Part shown: in pieces, positions 25,413 to 32,612 of the stretch | Layout of the letters: each line of letters opens with the position of its first letter | How positions within the stretch are numbered: the stretch's first letter is position 1 | NCBI GenBank assembly: GCA_945862325.1 | Contig: CAMAXZ010000016.1 | Coordinates: forward strand, 23,911 to 87,910 | Direction of reading: 5' to 3' | Source of the DNA: Klebsiella pneumoniae | GTDB lineage: Bacteria; Myxococcota_A; UBA796; SXON01 | DNA: 64,000 nt | Program-made: the position numbers and the translations under genes | The notes under the pieces: model-generated | The model's input: the letters and a program-made list of their open reading frames with translations, nothing else | Told to the model about the DNA's origin: nothing | The model's database searches: none

Positions 25413-28021
25413 AGCTCGAACTTCGCCTCGAACCCCGGGCTGGGGATGAAGGGGAGGCCGCGCACGTACGTGCGCGCCGTGTAGTCGTAGTTGTACAGGA
25501 CGAACTCTGGGTTCACGCCGCGGACCACGTTCAGGAAGTCGCAGTACACCGCGAGCTGCCACGCCTTGAACGTGAAGAGCTTGTCCACGCGCAGGCTCAG
25601 CGCGCCGTACTCGGGCAGGCGCTCGGAGTTCGGCGCGCCCGTCTGGAAGCCCTGGTATCCGTCCTGGTCGATGTCGTAGATGCCGAACTCGTACGGCGTC
25701 GTGGGGTTGCCGGTCACGTACTCGCCCTTCGCGGAGATCTCGAAGTCGTAGGGCAAGGAGTAGCCGGCGGTCGCGACGAGGATGTGTGTCTGGTCGTAGT
25801 CGAAGAGCACCCAATCGTCCTCGGACGAGTCGCGGCGTTCCGACCGTGACAGGGTGTAGCTCAACCACCCGAAGAAGTTCCCCACCTTTTCGTGGCGCAC
25901 CATGAGCTCGAGCCCGAGCACGCGCCCTTCCCCCTCGTTCACGAAGAAAGGGTCGTCGAGCGACTGGAATTCGGGGTTGCCCACGATGAGCTGGTCGAGC
26001 GCCTTGTAGAAGCCTTCGAGCTCGACGCGCACCGCGGGTCCGATGGACTGTTCGAACCCGACGCTCGTGGACAGGCTCCGCTCCGGCCCGAGCTCGATGC
26101 CGCCGTCCGCGCGATAGCTCTGGAAGGACTGCGGGGGTTGGTGGTAGACGCCGACCGAACCCTTCACCATCGTGGCCGGCGTGATGCGCCACTTCGTCGA
26201 GAATCGAGGATCCAGCGCGAAGAAGTCGAACTGTCCGGGGAAGTTCACGTAGTCGAGGCGCACGCCGGGGGCGACGAGGAGGGCGTCGGGGTCCTCGAGC
26301 GGACGCCACTCGGCGACGACGTAGGTGTCGGGGCCCCAGCCGGACTGCGTGTCGGCGAGCTCGAACGGATCGCGGTCGGCGATCGGGTCGGTCTCGGCGA
26401 AGTCGGACGGATCGAACGGCAGCTGGAAGGCGAAATCCGCCCAGCCCCCGAGGAAGTCGACGCCGGGGGTGAGCGTGAAGTGCTCGTTCGGCGTCCACGG
26501 CGCCTCGACGCGGACCTCGCCGACGAACTGCGACTGGACCACGCGCCATGTGTTGCCCAGGGTGAACGAAGCGTAGTCGTTGCCGAACGCGGCGCTCGCC
26601 GCGAACTCCCACTGGTCGGAGAGGGGGGTGCGGTAGGAGCCGATGACGCGATGGGAGTAGTTCGTCGTGCCCAGATCGCCCTGGCTGTCGGCGTCGGTGG
26701 ACTGGGCGAAGCCGGGCGGGCTCGTGGCGGTGAGGATGTCCTCGAAGCCGAACACGAGCACCGACGCCCGCCGGTCGCCGCCGGGGTGCCAGCCCCACCG
26801 CACCTGGTAGTCGTACCAGCGCGGGGACACCGTGAAGCCGTCCTCCGCGAGGAAGAGCGGGAGGAACGCGTCGATGTACGAACGCCGCGCGGCGACGCCG
26901 ACCACGTGCTGCTTCTTCTTGTCGACGGGGCCGATCGCGGCCACGCCGGCGTCCAGTACGTCGACGTTGGCGACGATCTTGAACCGGTCGGGGACGTCCG
27001 AGCGGGTGGTCACGTCGATGACGCCGCCGGTCGAGCGGCCGTAGCGAGGCCCGAAGCCGCCGGGGAGGTAGTCGACGGAGGCGACGAGGTCCGGGTTGAT
27101 GACCGAGCTGAAACCACCGATATGGTAGATGTACGGGATCTTGATGCCGTCGACGTACACCCCGGAGTCCGAGGGGTTCGAGCCGCGGATGATGAGCAGG
27201 CCGGAGCCGAACGGCGCGCGCGCCGCCCCGGGGAGGGTCTGGATGACGCGGATCGGGTCGCCGAAGGTGCCGGGGATGCGGCGGACTTCGTCCATCCGGA
27301 TCGTGCGGCGCGAGACGTCGACCGTCTCGGGCTGGTACACGCCGACGATCCCCTGGTCCGCGTAGCGCTGATTGCGCAGCCAGAGCTTCGCCGTGGTGGC
27401 CTCACCCGCCACGACCTCGACGGCCTCGGCCACCGGGTCCCAACCGGGCTGCGCGCTGCGAATGGTGTAGGTGCCCGGCGGCACGCCGCGGAAGGCGAAG
27501 CGTCCCTGGTCGTCGGAGATCGCCTCGAGGCCGAGTGGCTCCACACGTACCGGGAAATTGGGCAACGGACGCCGGGTGCCCATCTCGACGAGCGCGCCGT
27601 CGAGGGTGATCGGCGCCTGCTCGTCCGTGGCGGAGGCCGCGGGGTCGGCCACGCTGGGGGCGGCCGGCTCCGGCGGCGGCGCCACCTCGAGCGTGAACCC
27701 ATATTCGAACTCGATCACCACCGGCACCGGGCCGTTTGCGTCCATCGCCGGGGTGAACTGCATGCGGCGCGCCGCGTCGACGGCGGCCTCGTCGAAGCCG
27801 TGGCCGGCGGGCCGCACCACCTCGACGTTGCGCACGACGCCCGTCTCGTCGATCTCGATGGCGAGGAGGACGGCGCCTTGAACGCCCAGCGCCTTCGCCT
27901 CCTCAGGGTAGGGCGCCTCGACGGGCGCGAGCAACGCCGGACCCGCGACGAGCGGCGCCTCTTCCGCGGCGGCTTCTTCGGGGGCTTGCGCGAGGGCGAA
28001 GGTGGCGAGGAGGGTCAGCAT
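25409..28021 (-). CDS. TonB-dependent receptor with an N-terminal TonB-C-like domain and carboxypeptidase-regulatory-like domain
   Basis: An 870-residue outer-membrane protein. After the signal peptide, residues 35-110 resemble the TonB C-terminal domain (YPEEAKALGVQGAVLLAIEI, ARRMQFTPA), which is unusual in a receptor. Residues 135-215 form a carboxypeptidase-regulatory-like beta-sandwich (GVPPGTYTIRSAQPGW). The plug is at about 235-360 (RIPGTFGDPIRVIQTLPG, IIRGSNPSDSGVYVDGI, GGFGPRYGRSTGGVIDV), and the rest is a 22-strand-type barrel ending FIPSPGFEAKFEL. It should take up an unknown ligand using energy from the exbB-exbD-tonB genes just upstream. The tonB stop is 4 nt before the ATG. No substrate clue is visible. 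Confidence 0.9.
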   Translation of the reverse strand: MLTLLATFALAQAPEEAAAEEAPLVAGPALLAPVEAPYPEEAKALGVQGAVLLAIEIDETGVVRNVEVVRPAGHGFDEAAVDAARRMQFTPAMDANGPVPVVIEFEYGFTLEVAPPPEPAAPSVADPAASATDEQAPITLDGALVEMGTRRPLPNFPVRVEPLGLEAISDDQGRFAFRGVPPGTYTIRSAQPGWDPVAEAVEVVAGEATTAKLWLRNQRYADQGIVGVYQPETVDVSRRTIRMDEVRRIPGTFGDPIRVIQTLPGAARAPFGSGLLIIRGSNPSDSGVYVDGIKIPYIYHIGGFSSVINPDLVASVDYLPGGFGPRYGRSTGGVIDVTTRSDVPDRFKIVANVDVLDAGVAAIGPVDKKKQHVVGVAARRSYIDAFLPLFLAEDGFTVSPRWYDYQVRWGWHPGGDRRASVLVFGFEDILTATSPPGFAQSTDADSQGDLGTTNYSHRVIGSYRTPLSDQWEFAASAAFGNDYASFTLGNTWRVVQSQFVGEVRVEAPWTPNEHFTLTPGVDFLGGWADFAFQLPFDPSDFAETDPIADRDPFELADTQSGWGPDTYVVAEWRPLEDPDALLVAPGVRLDYVNFPGQFDFFALDPRFSTKWRITPATMVKGSVGVYHQPPQSFQSYRADGGIELGPERSLSTSVGFEQSIGPAVRVELEGFYKALDQLIVGNPEFQSLDDPFFVNEGEGRVLGLELMVRHEKVGNFFGWLSYTLSRSERRDSSEDDWVLFDYDQTHILVATAGYSLPYDFEISAKGEYVTGNPTTPYEFGIYDIDQDGYQGFQTGAPNSERLPEYGALSLRVDKLFTFKAWQLAVYCDFLNVVRGVNPEFVLYNYDYTARTYVRGLPFIPSPGFEAKFEL

Positions 28022-28025
28022 GGGC

Positions 28026-28784
28026 TCACTGCATGCGAATGGTGCAGATCTTGCGGATGCCGGTGACGCCGATCGGCTGACCGTCCTGCTCCGCGGGCTT
28101 CCATTGGGACCGACGCCACGCGTCCGCGCACGCCGCGCCGGTGCCGTAGCCGAGGTCCTTCACGACGGTCACCTTCGCGACCTTGCCGGCCGCGTCGAGA
28201 TCGAGCACCAGCTCGACGACGCCCTCCACCTTGGCCTCCTTCGCCTCGGCCGGCACGTCGAGGGCGGGGGGCTCCCACTTCAGCTTGGGCTGCACCGCGA
28301 CGCTCGCGGCGGGGCGGGTCGTGTAGGGCCCCGTGGCCGCGTCCAGGTCGAGCCCCTTGCCGGTGGCCGCGACCGCCGTCGTGTTGCCGGCGCGAACGGC
28401 GAGGCCGGAGGTGCCGTTCGTAGCGAAGGAGTTTGCCGAGAGGCCTTGGACGCGTCGGAGGGGCTTCGGCTCCGGGGCCGCCGGGGCGGCGGGGGACGGA
28501 TCCGGCGCGGTCTGCTCGATGGGGATCGGCGCCTTGTGCTTGGGCTTCGGCTTGGGCGGCTCCGGTTCGAGCGGCGCGGGCGGAGGCGGAGGGGGCGGGG
28601 CCGGCGGTTTGGGCTTCACGACCTGCACCTCGACCCACCGAGCCGCCTTCTCACCCAGCTCCGGGTTGACCGCAAAGGCCGCGGCGAACGCCACGTGCGC
28701 GACGACCGACACGACGACCGCCACGACGCCGACCGCGCGCGAGCCGCGCGACGGGGGCCGAAATGGCGAGAGGTCGGCGCTCAT
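28026..28784 (-). CDS. tonB: TonB-family energy transducer
   Basis: A 252-residue protein with one N-terminal membrane helix (about 17-40, VGVVAVVVSVVAHVAFAAAF) and a periplasmic Pro/Lys-rich spacer (PKPPAPPPPPPPAP, PPKPKPKHK). A C-terminal domain follows at about 180-252 (VEGVVELVLDLDAAGKVAKVTVVKDLG), with a Cys pair near the end (AACADAW, KICTIRM). It should carry proton-motive energy from ExbB-ExbD to the receptor encoded next. The ATG overlaps the exbD stop (ATGA at 28784). Confidence 0.88.
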   Translation of the reverse strand: MSADLSPFRPPSRGSRAVGVVAVVVSVVAHVAFAAAFAVNPELGEKAARWVEVQVVKPKPPAPPPPPPPAPLEPEPPKPKPKHKAPIPIEQTAPDPSPAAPAAPEPKPLRRVQGLSANSFATNGTSGLAVRAGNTTAVAATGKGLDLDAATGPYTTRPAASVAVQPKLKWEPPALDVPAEAKEAKVEGVVELVLDLDAAGKVAKVTVVKDLGYGTGAACADAWRRSQWKPAEQDGQPIGVTGIRKICTIRMQ

Positions 28785-29206
28785 GGAGCCGCCGGCACCG
28801 CGTCGACGTTGATCGCGAACTTCGTCACGCCGACCTGCTTCACGAGGTCGATCACCTGGGTCACGTCGCCGTGTCGGGCGTTCTCGTCGCCGGCGATGAG
28901 GCACACGACGTCGGGGTCCTTCGCGTACGCCGTGGCGACCGCGGCGCGCAGCCCGTCTTTCGTGATCGCGTCGCCGTCGAGGAGGAGCTCGCCCGCGGGC
29001 CCGACGGTGATGCCGAGCGAGGTGGGCTCCTGCGCGTCGCCGGTCGCGGCGTCCGGCAGGTTCACCTTGATGGAGGGCGCCGTGATCAAGCGCGCGGTGA
29101 CCATGAAGATGATCATCACGACGAGCACGATGTCGACGAACGGCACGATGTTGATCTCCACCATGGGGTCGTCGTCGCCGCCCCCGGAGAGCCGCCCGCC
29201 GGCCAC
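28781..29206 (-). CDS. exbD: ExbD/TolR-family biopolymer transport protein
   Basis: A 141-residue protein with a short cytoplasmic start, one membrane helix containing the essential Asp (NIVPFVDIVLVVMIIFMVTA) and a periplasmic ExbD domain (PSIKVNLPDA, then DVVCLIAGDENARHGDVTQVIDLVKQVGVTKFAI). With ExbB it forms the proton channel that drives TonB. It lies 1 nt after the exbB stop and overlaps tonB. AglR/AglS of the gliding motor belong to the same superfamily, but here there is a single ExbD beside tonB and a receptor, so a TonB role is favoured. Confidence 0.92.
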   Translation of the reverse strand: MAGGRLSGGGDDDPMVEINIVPFVDIVLVVMIIFMVTARLITAPSIKVNLPDAATGDAQEPTSLGITVGPAGELLLDGDAITKDGLRAAVATAYAKDPDVVCLIAGDENARHGDVTQVIDLVKQVGVTKFAINVDAVPAAP

Positions 29207-29207
29207 G

Positions 29208-29837
29208 TCAGGCCGCCGCGTCGGCGCGAAGGCGGGACAGCACGAGGGCGCCGAGGCTGTCGATGCGCAGGGTGAGGGACTTCACGCTGCGCGTGAGCAG
29301 GTTGTAGAGGACGACCGCGGGAATGGCCACGAGCAAGCCCACCGCGGTAGCGACGAGGGCGTGGCTGATGCCGGCCATGACGGCCGTGGTGCTCTCTGCG
29401 TCCGCGGTCGCGAGGTCGCGGAACGCCTGCATGATCCCGAGGACCGTGCCGAACAGGCCGATGAACGGGGCCGTGGACGCCACCGTACCGATGATGAGGA
29501 GACCACGTTCGAGGCGGAGCTTCTCGAAGGTCAGGGTGCCGGACATCGCGTCCATCGCGGCGTCGGGGCGTGACTCCGCGATGGACAGGCCGGCGAGGAG
29601 GATTCGGGGTTCAAGGCCGCGCATGTCGCGGAGCGCCGCCTGGAACGCGGAACGCTCGCCCCCCTGGAGGTACTTCGTGACCGCGGCCTCGAACGGGCCG
29701 GTCGGCGCGGAGTTCATCGCGATGTAGATCGCGCGCTCGATGGCGACCCCGACGCACAACACGCTGAGGGCGACGAGCAGCCAGAGGACCCAGCCGGCCC
29801 CCAGCATCGCGAAGTCGAGCATCTTCTGTTCGAGCAC
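29208..29837 (-). CDS. exbB: ExbB/TolQ-family proton channel protein
   Basis: A 209-residue protein with three membrane spans: about 13-33, then 110-130 and 155-178 (GTVASTAPFIGLFGTVLGIMQAF and AGISHALVATAVGLLVAIPAVV). These carry the conserved proton-path Thr residues and the family GLxGTVxGI motif. It starts at a GTG at 29837 with TGGAG about 4 nt upstream; an ATG at 29822 is the alternative. It heads the five-gene operon exbB-exbD-tonB-receptor-lipoprotein, in which every pair overlaps or is within 4 nt. In the inner membrane it forms the stator with ExbD. Confidence 0.91.
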   Translation of the reverse strand: MLEQKMLDFAMLGAGWVLWLLVALSVLCVGVAIERAIYIAMNSAPTGPFEAAVTKYLQGGERSAFQAALRDMRGLEPRILLAGLSIAESRPDAAMDAMSGTLTFEKLRLERGLLIIGTVASTAPFIGLFGTVLGIMQAFRDLATADAESTTAVMAGISHALVATAVGLLVAIPAVVLYNLLTRSVKSLTLRIDSLGALVLSRLRADAAA

Positions 29838-29902
29838 GGCGCTCCAGGGGAGAGGCCGCCGGCCATAACCCGCGCGCCGCGTGGGGCCGCGCGCGCGCGC
29901 GC

Positions 29903-30334
29903 TCAGCGGGGGCACCCCGGCGCGGCCGGTCGCTGCACGACGACGTTCGCCAGGGCGATGAACGCCGCCGCATCCTCGGGGGAAGCCGGAGGAAGCAGGG
30001 GTTCCCCGCACGCGTCCGTGAAGGTGACCGACGCGGGTTGGCCCACCTCGAAGACCGGGTGGAACCGGTCGTTGAGGAAAGTTGTGACATCTGGGTCCGC
30101 GACGATGGCATCCAGCCGCCCCCCGGGGCGATCGACCACGCGCGCGATCGGAGAGGTCACGGCGTCCGCGGTGTCGCGCCACTGGACGTGGCGCGCATGC
30201 GAGGGGCTCGACGGTGCCGCGCGCGGTGGCTCGGGCGGATCGCTACAGGCGATGGCCGCGGCCGCCGTGGCGGCGAGGAGAGTGTGGAGGCGACGGGCGG
30301 ATTTGAACCGCCGAATGATGGTTTTGCAAACCAT
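29903..30334 (-). CDS. Hypothetical lipoprotein; only available start lies inside the tRNA-Cys gene
   Basis: The frame encodes a lipoprotein-like leader (LHTLLAATAAAAIAC) and about 110 further residues, including DPDVTTFLNDRFHPVFEVG and TFTDACGEP. These weakly resemble the thioredoxin-like domain of DUF255/SSP411 proteins but lack a CxxC. No ATG, GTG or TTG exists in frame between the tRNA end (30285) and the lipobox. The first usable start is the ATG at 30334 in the tRNA anticodon stem, giving 143 residues with a basic leader segment (MVCKTIIRRFKSARR). Either translation begins within the tRNA sequence on a longer transcript, a rare start is used, or the gene is decaying. The lipobox and domain pattern argue that it is, or recently was, a real gene. 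Confidence 0.5.
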   Translation of the reverse strand: MVCKTIIRRFKSARRLHTLLAATAAAAIACSDPPEPPRAAPSSPSHARHVQWRDTADAVTSPIARVVDRPGGRLDAIVADPDVTTFLNDRFHPVFEVGQPASVTFTDACGEPLLPPASPEDAAAFIALANVVVQRPAAPGCPR

Positions 30335-30361
30335 TGCCTTAGGCCACTTGGCTACGTCGCC
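30285..30361 (-). tRNA. tRNA-Cys (anticodon GCA), CCA encoded
   Basis: The minus strand folds as a cloverleaf. The 7-bp acceptor is GGCGACG with CGTCGCC, the anticodon stem is ATGGT/ACCAT around loop TTGCAAA (anticodon GCA), and the T arm is GGCGG TTCAAAT CCGCC. The discriminator base is U, the identity element of bacterial tRNA-Cys, followed by an encoded CCA at 30287-30285. A strong promoter lies just upstream in the end of the PBP1C gene. Confidence 0.96.
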
Positions 30362-30372
30362 GACGAAGCGCC

Positions 30373-30400
30373 CTTCTATGTCAGCGCGAGGTCTTGTCAA
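30373..30400 (-). promoter_or_regulatory. Promoter of tRNA-Cys
   Basis: On the minus strand TTGACA (30400-30395), a perfect -35 box, is followed after 16 bp by TAGAAG (30378-30373), four of six -10 matches. It would start transcription a few bases before the mature tRNA end. The -35 box lies inside the last codons of the PBP1C gene (stop at 30381). Confidence 0.6.
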
Positions 30401-32612
30401 GCCCGCCGCCCACCCACACGCGCACGGGCGTGCTCGTGACGGCGCCGACCCGCGCGACGACGCGGTGATCGCCCGGCGTCGGCACCCACCGCGCCGCGCC
30501 CGGCATGGTGGTGGTCGCGACGGGCTCGCCGTCGACCTCCCAGATCACGGTCGCCCCCGCTGGGGCGTCCGCGCGGAGCGGCACCGCCTGCTCGGACGCG
30601 GCGCGGTCGGGGTCGAGCCAGAACACCGTGTCGGTGGCGGGGTAGGCGACGCGGACCGCGCCGTCGGTGTCGGTTCGTGTGCGGTGGCCGTTCGCGTGCG
30701 CCCACGCGCCCCACTCGGCGGGGAGGACGATCCCGCCGGCGTCGTGCCACGTGCAGGCGGGCCGCGCGGCGGCCGTGCGGGGGAGCCACTCGTCCCGCGC
30801 CGCCGGGCAGTGATGGCCGGGGGACGCGCCCGAGAGCGGACAGATCGCCGCGCGCGCGAGGGTGGGCGGCGGGGTGAACGACGCCCGCGGTCGCCCCTCC
30901 ATTGCCGCTTCCGCCACGCGCCGCAGGATCGGCGCCGCGCCGGTGATGCCGCTCACCTCGCCCATCGGGCCCCCGTCGAACCGGCCGACCCACACCCCCA
31001 CGGCCACGTGCGGGGTCACGCCGATCGCCCAGTTGTCTCGCCAGCCTTGGCTCGTGCCGGTCTTCGCCGCGAGGGGAAACGCAGGCTCGAGGGCCGACGC
31101 GCGCCCGAACGCCGCCGCGCGCGCGTCGGGGTCGTCGAGGACGTCGACGATCGCCCACGCCGCCGCCGGGGCGATGACCTGTTTCGGCGCCGGCTTCGGG
31201 GCGTCGCGGGTGTAACGCAGGGGGCGCCAGCGGCCGCTGGTGCCCAACGCCGCGTATGCGGCGACGAGCTCGTCGAGGCGCACCTCCGCGCTGCCGAGGG
31301 TGAGCGCGAGCCCGTAGTGGTCGGGGCGCTCGTCGAGGGTCGTGAGCCCGAGGCGCACGAGGCGCGTGTGGAGGTCCGCCACGCCGACGCGCTCGGCGAG
31401 GCGCACCGCGGGGAGGTTCAGGCTGTTGCCCAGGGCCTCTCGGAGGCGGACTGGCCCGCCGCTGCCCTGCCCGTAGTTCTCCGGGTGCCACGTGCCGTGT
31501 GGGGTGCGCCAGGAGCCGGGGGTGTCCGCCACGACGTCCGCGAGCGTCGCGCCCTCTTCGAGGGCGAGCGCGAACAAGAACGGCTTGAGCGCGCTCCCGG
31601 GGCTGCGGCGCGAAGCGGCGCCGTCGACCTGGCCGTCGCGGGCCGTCCAGGAGGCGCTGCCGACGTACGCGAGCACGTCCCGGGTGTGCAGATCCGCGAC
31701 GATCACCGCGGCGTGATCGACGGCCAGACGGCGCAGCGGCGCGAGCTCCTCGCGGACGATCGACTCGACGCGGCTCTGCAGGGCGAGATCCAGGGTGGAC
31801 ACGACGCGCCCCGGGCGCGTCGCCACGCGCCGCACGAAGTGCGGCGCGTGGCCGGGCCAGCGCGCGGGGAGGAGCCCGAGCGGCTCCGCTTTGGCGAGCG
31901 CGGCCCGGGTCGACTCCACCCTCCCGGCGCGCACCGCGCGGTCGAGCACCCGATCGCGCGCGCGCCTCACCGCCGCCGGATCCCGGAACGGATCGAGGTC
32001 CGAGGGGGCGCGGGGGATCGCCGCGAGCGTCGCCGCCTGGGCGAGGCTGAGCGCGGACGCGGGGCGGTCGTAGTACACCTTGGACGCGATCTCCGCGCCG
32101 ACGGCGCCGTTGCCGTACCAGGTTCGCGCGAGGTACTCCTCGAGGACGCCGTCCCTCCCCAACGCCGCCGTCAGTCGCAGCGCGCGGAGCGCCTCCCAGG
32201 CCTTCCCGAGCAGGCCGGGGCCGCGCGCCTCGAGCGTGCGGGCGAGCTGCTGGGCGAGGGTGGAGCCGCCTTCGCGCACGGCGCCGGCGCGGAGGTTCGT
32301 CGCTGCCGCGCGTGCCACGGCGATCGGGTCCACCCCGGGATGGAGGTCGAACCGATGATCTTCCGCCGCGATCGTCATCGCCACCAGCTCCGGCGCGCAG
32401 CCTCCGCCGCGACACACGAGGCGGCGGCTGCGCGCTCCGTCGGGGGTGGGGCGCTCCGCAAGCGGCACGCCCCGGCGGTCGACGACGACCGTGCCGTCGA
32501 TGGCGGGGAGCGTGACGGGTCGCGCGGCGGCGATGGCGGCGGCTGCCAGGGTCACGCTCGCCACCGCCGCCCACGTCGAGCGCGCGGCGCTCCCGGGGTT
32601 CGACGTCGTCAC
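30381..32612 (-). CDS. pbpC: Penicillin-binding protein 1C (class A: glycosyltransferase plus transpeptidase)
   Basis: A 743-residue inner-membrane protein with a large periplasmic part. An N-terminal anchor is followed by the glycosyltransferase domain (AAEDHRFDLHPGVD with the catalytic Glu, then GGSTLAQQLAR). The transpeptidase has SALK (Ser340-Lys343), GNSLN and KTG at 517-519, and a C-terminal beta-sandwich of the PBP1C type ends the protein (ATVIWEVDGEPV). It polymerises and cross-links peptidoglycan; PBP1C is often a repair-type enzyme. The GTG at 32612 overlaps the alpha-2-macroglobulin stop (GTGA), the classic yfhM-pbpC pairing. The tRNA-Cys promoter lies at its 3' end. Confidence 0.95.
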   Translation of the reverse strand: MTTSNPGSAARSTWAAVASVTLAAAAIAAARPVTLPAIDGTVVVDRRGVPLAERPTPDGARSRRLVCRGGGCAPELVAMTIAAEDHRFDLHPGVDPIAVARAAATNLRAGAVREGGSTLAQQLARTLEARGPGLLGKAWEALRALRLTAALGRDGVLEEYLARTWYGNGAVGAEIASKVYYDRPASALSLAQAATLAAIPRAPSDLDPFRDPAAVRRARDRVLDRAVRAGRVESTRAALAKAEPLGLLPARWPGHAPHFVRRVATRPGRVVSTLDLALQSRVESIVREELAPLRRLAVDHAAVIVADLHTRDVLAYVGSASWTARDGQVDGAASRRSPGSALKPFLFALALEEGATLADVVADTPGSWRTPHGTWHPENYGQGSGGPVRLREALGNSLNLPAVRLAERVGVADLHTRLVRLGLTTLDERPDHYGLALTLGSAEVRLDELVAAYAALGTSGRWRPLRYTRDAPKPAPKQVIAPAAAWAIVDVLDDPDARAAAFGRASALEPAFPLAAKTGTSQGWRDNWAIGVTPHVAVGVWVGRFDGGPMGEVSGITGAAPILRRVAEAAMEGRPRASFTPPPTLARAAICPLSGASPGHHCPAARDEWLPRTAAARPACTWHDAGGIVLPAEWGAWAHANGHRTRTDTDGAVRVAYPATDTVFWLDPDRAASEQAVPLRADAPAGATVIWEVDGEPVATTTMPGAARWVPTPGDHRVVARVGAVTSTPVRVWVGGGLDKTSR

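Noticed and set aside
28781..29837. exbB-exbD as the AglRQS motor of the glt-like machine
   Set aside because: AglRQS has one TolQ-like and two TolR-like genes; here there is one of each, overlapping tonB and a receptor gene, so a TonB motor is the simpler reading.
30285..30361. tRNA-Ala(TGC) reading of the tRNA
   Set aside because: Correct reverse-complementing gives loop TTGCAAA with anticodon GCA, and the U discriminator fits Cys.
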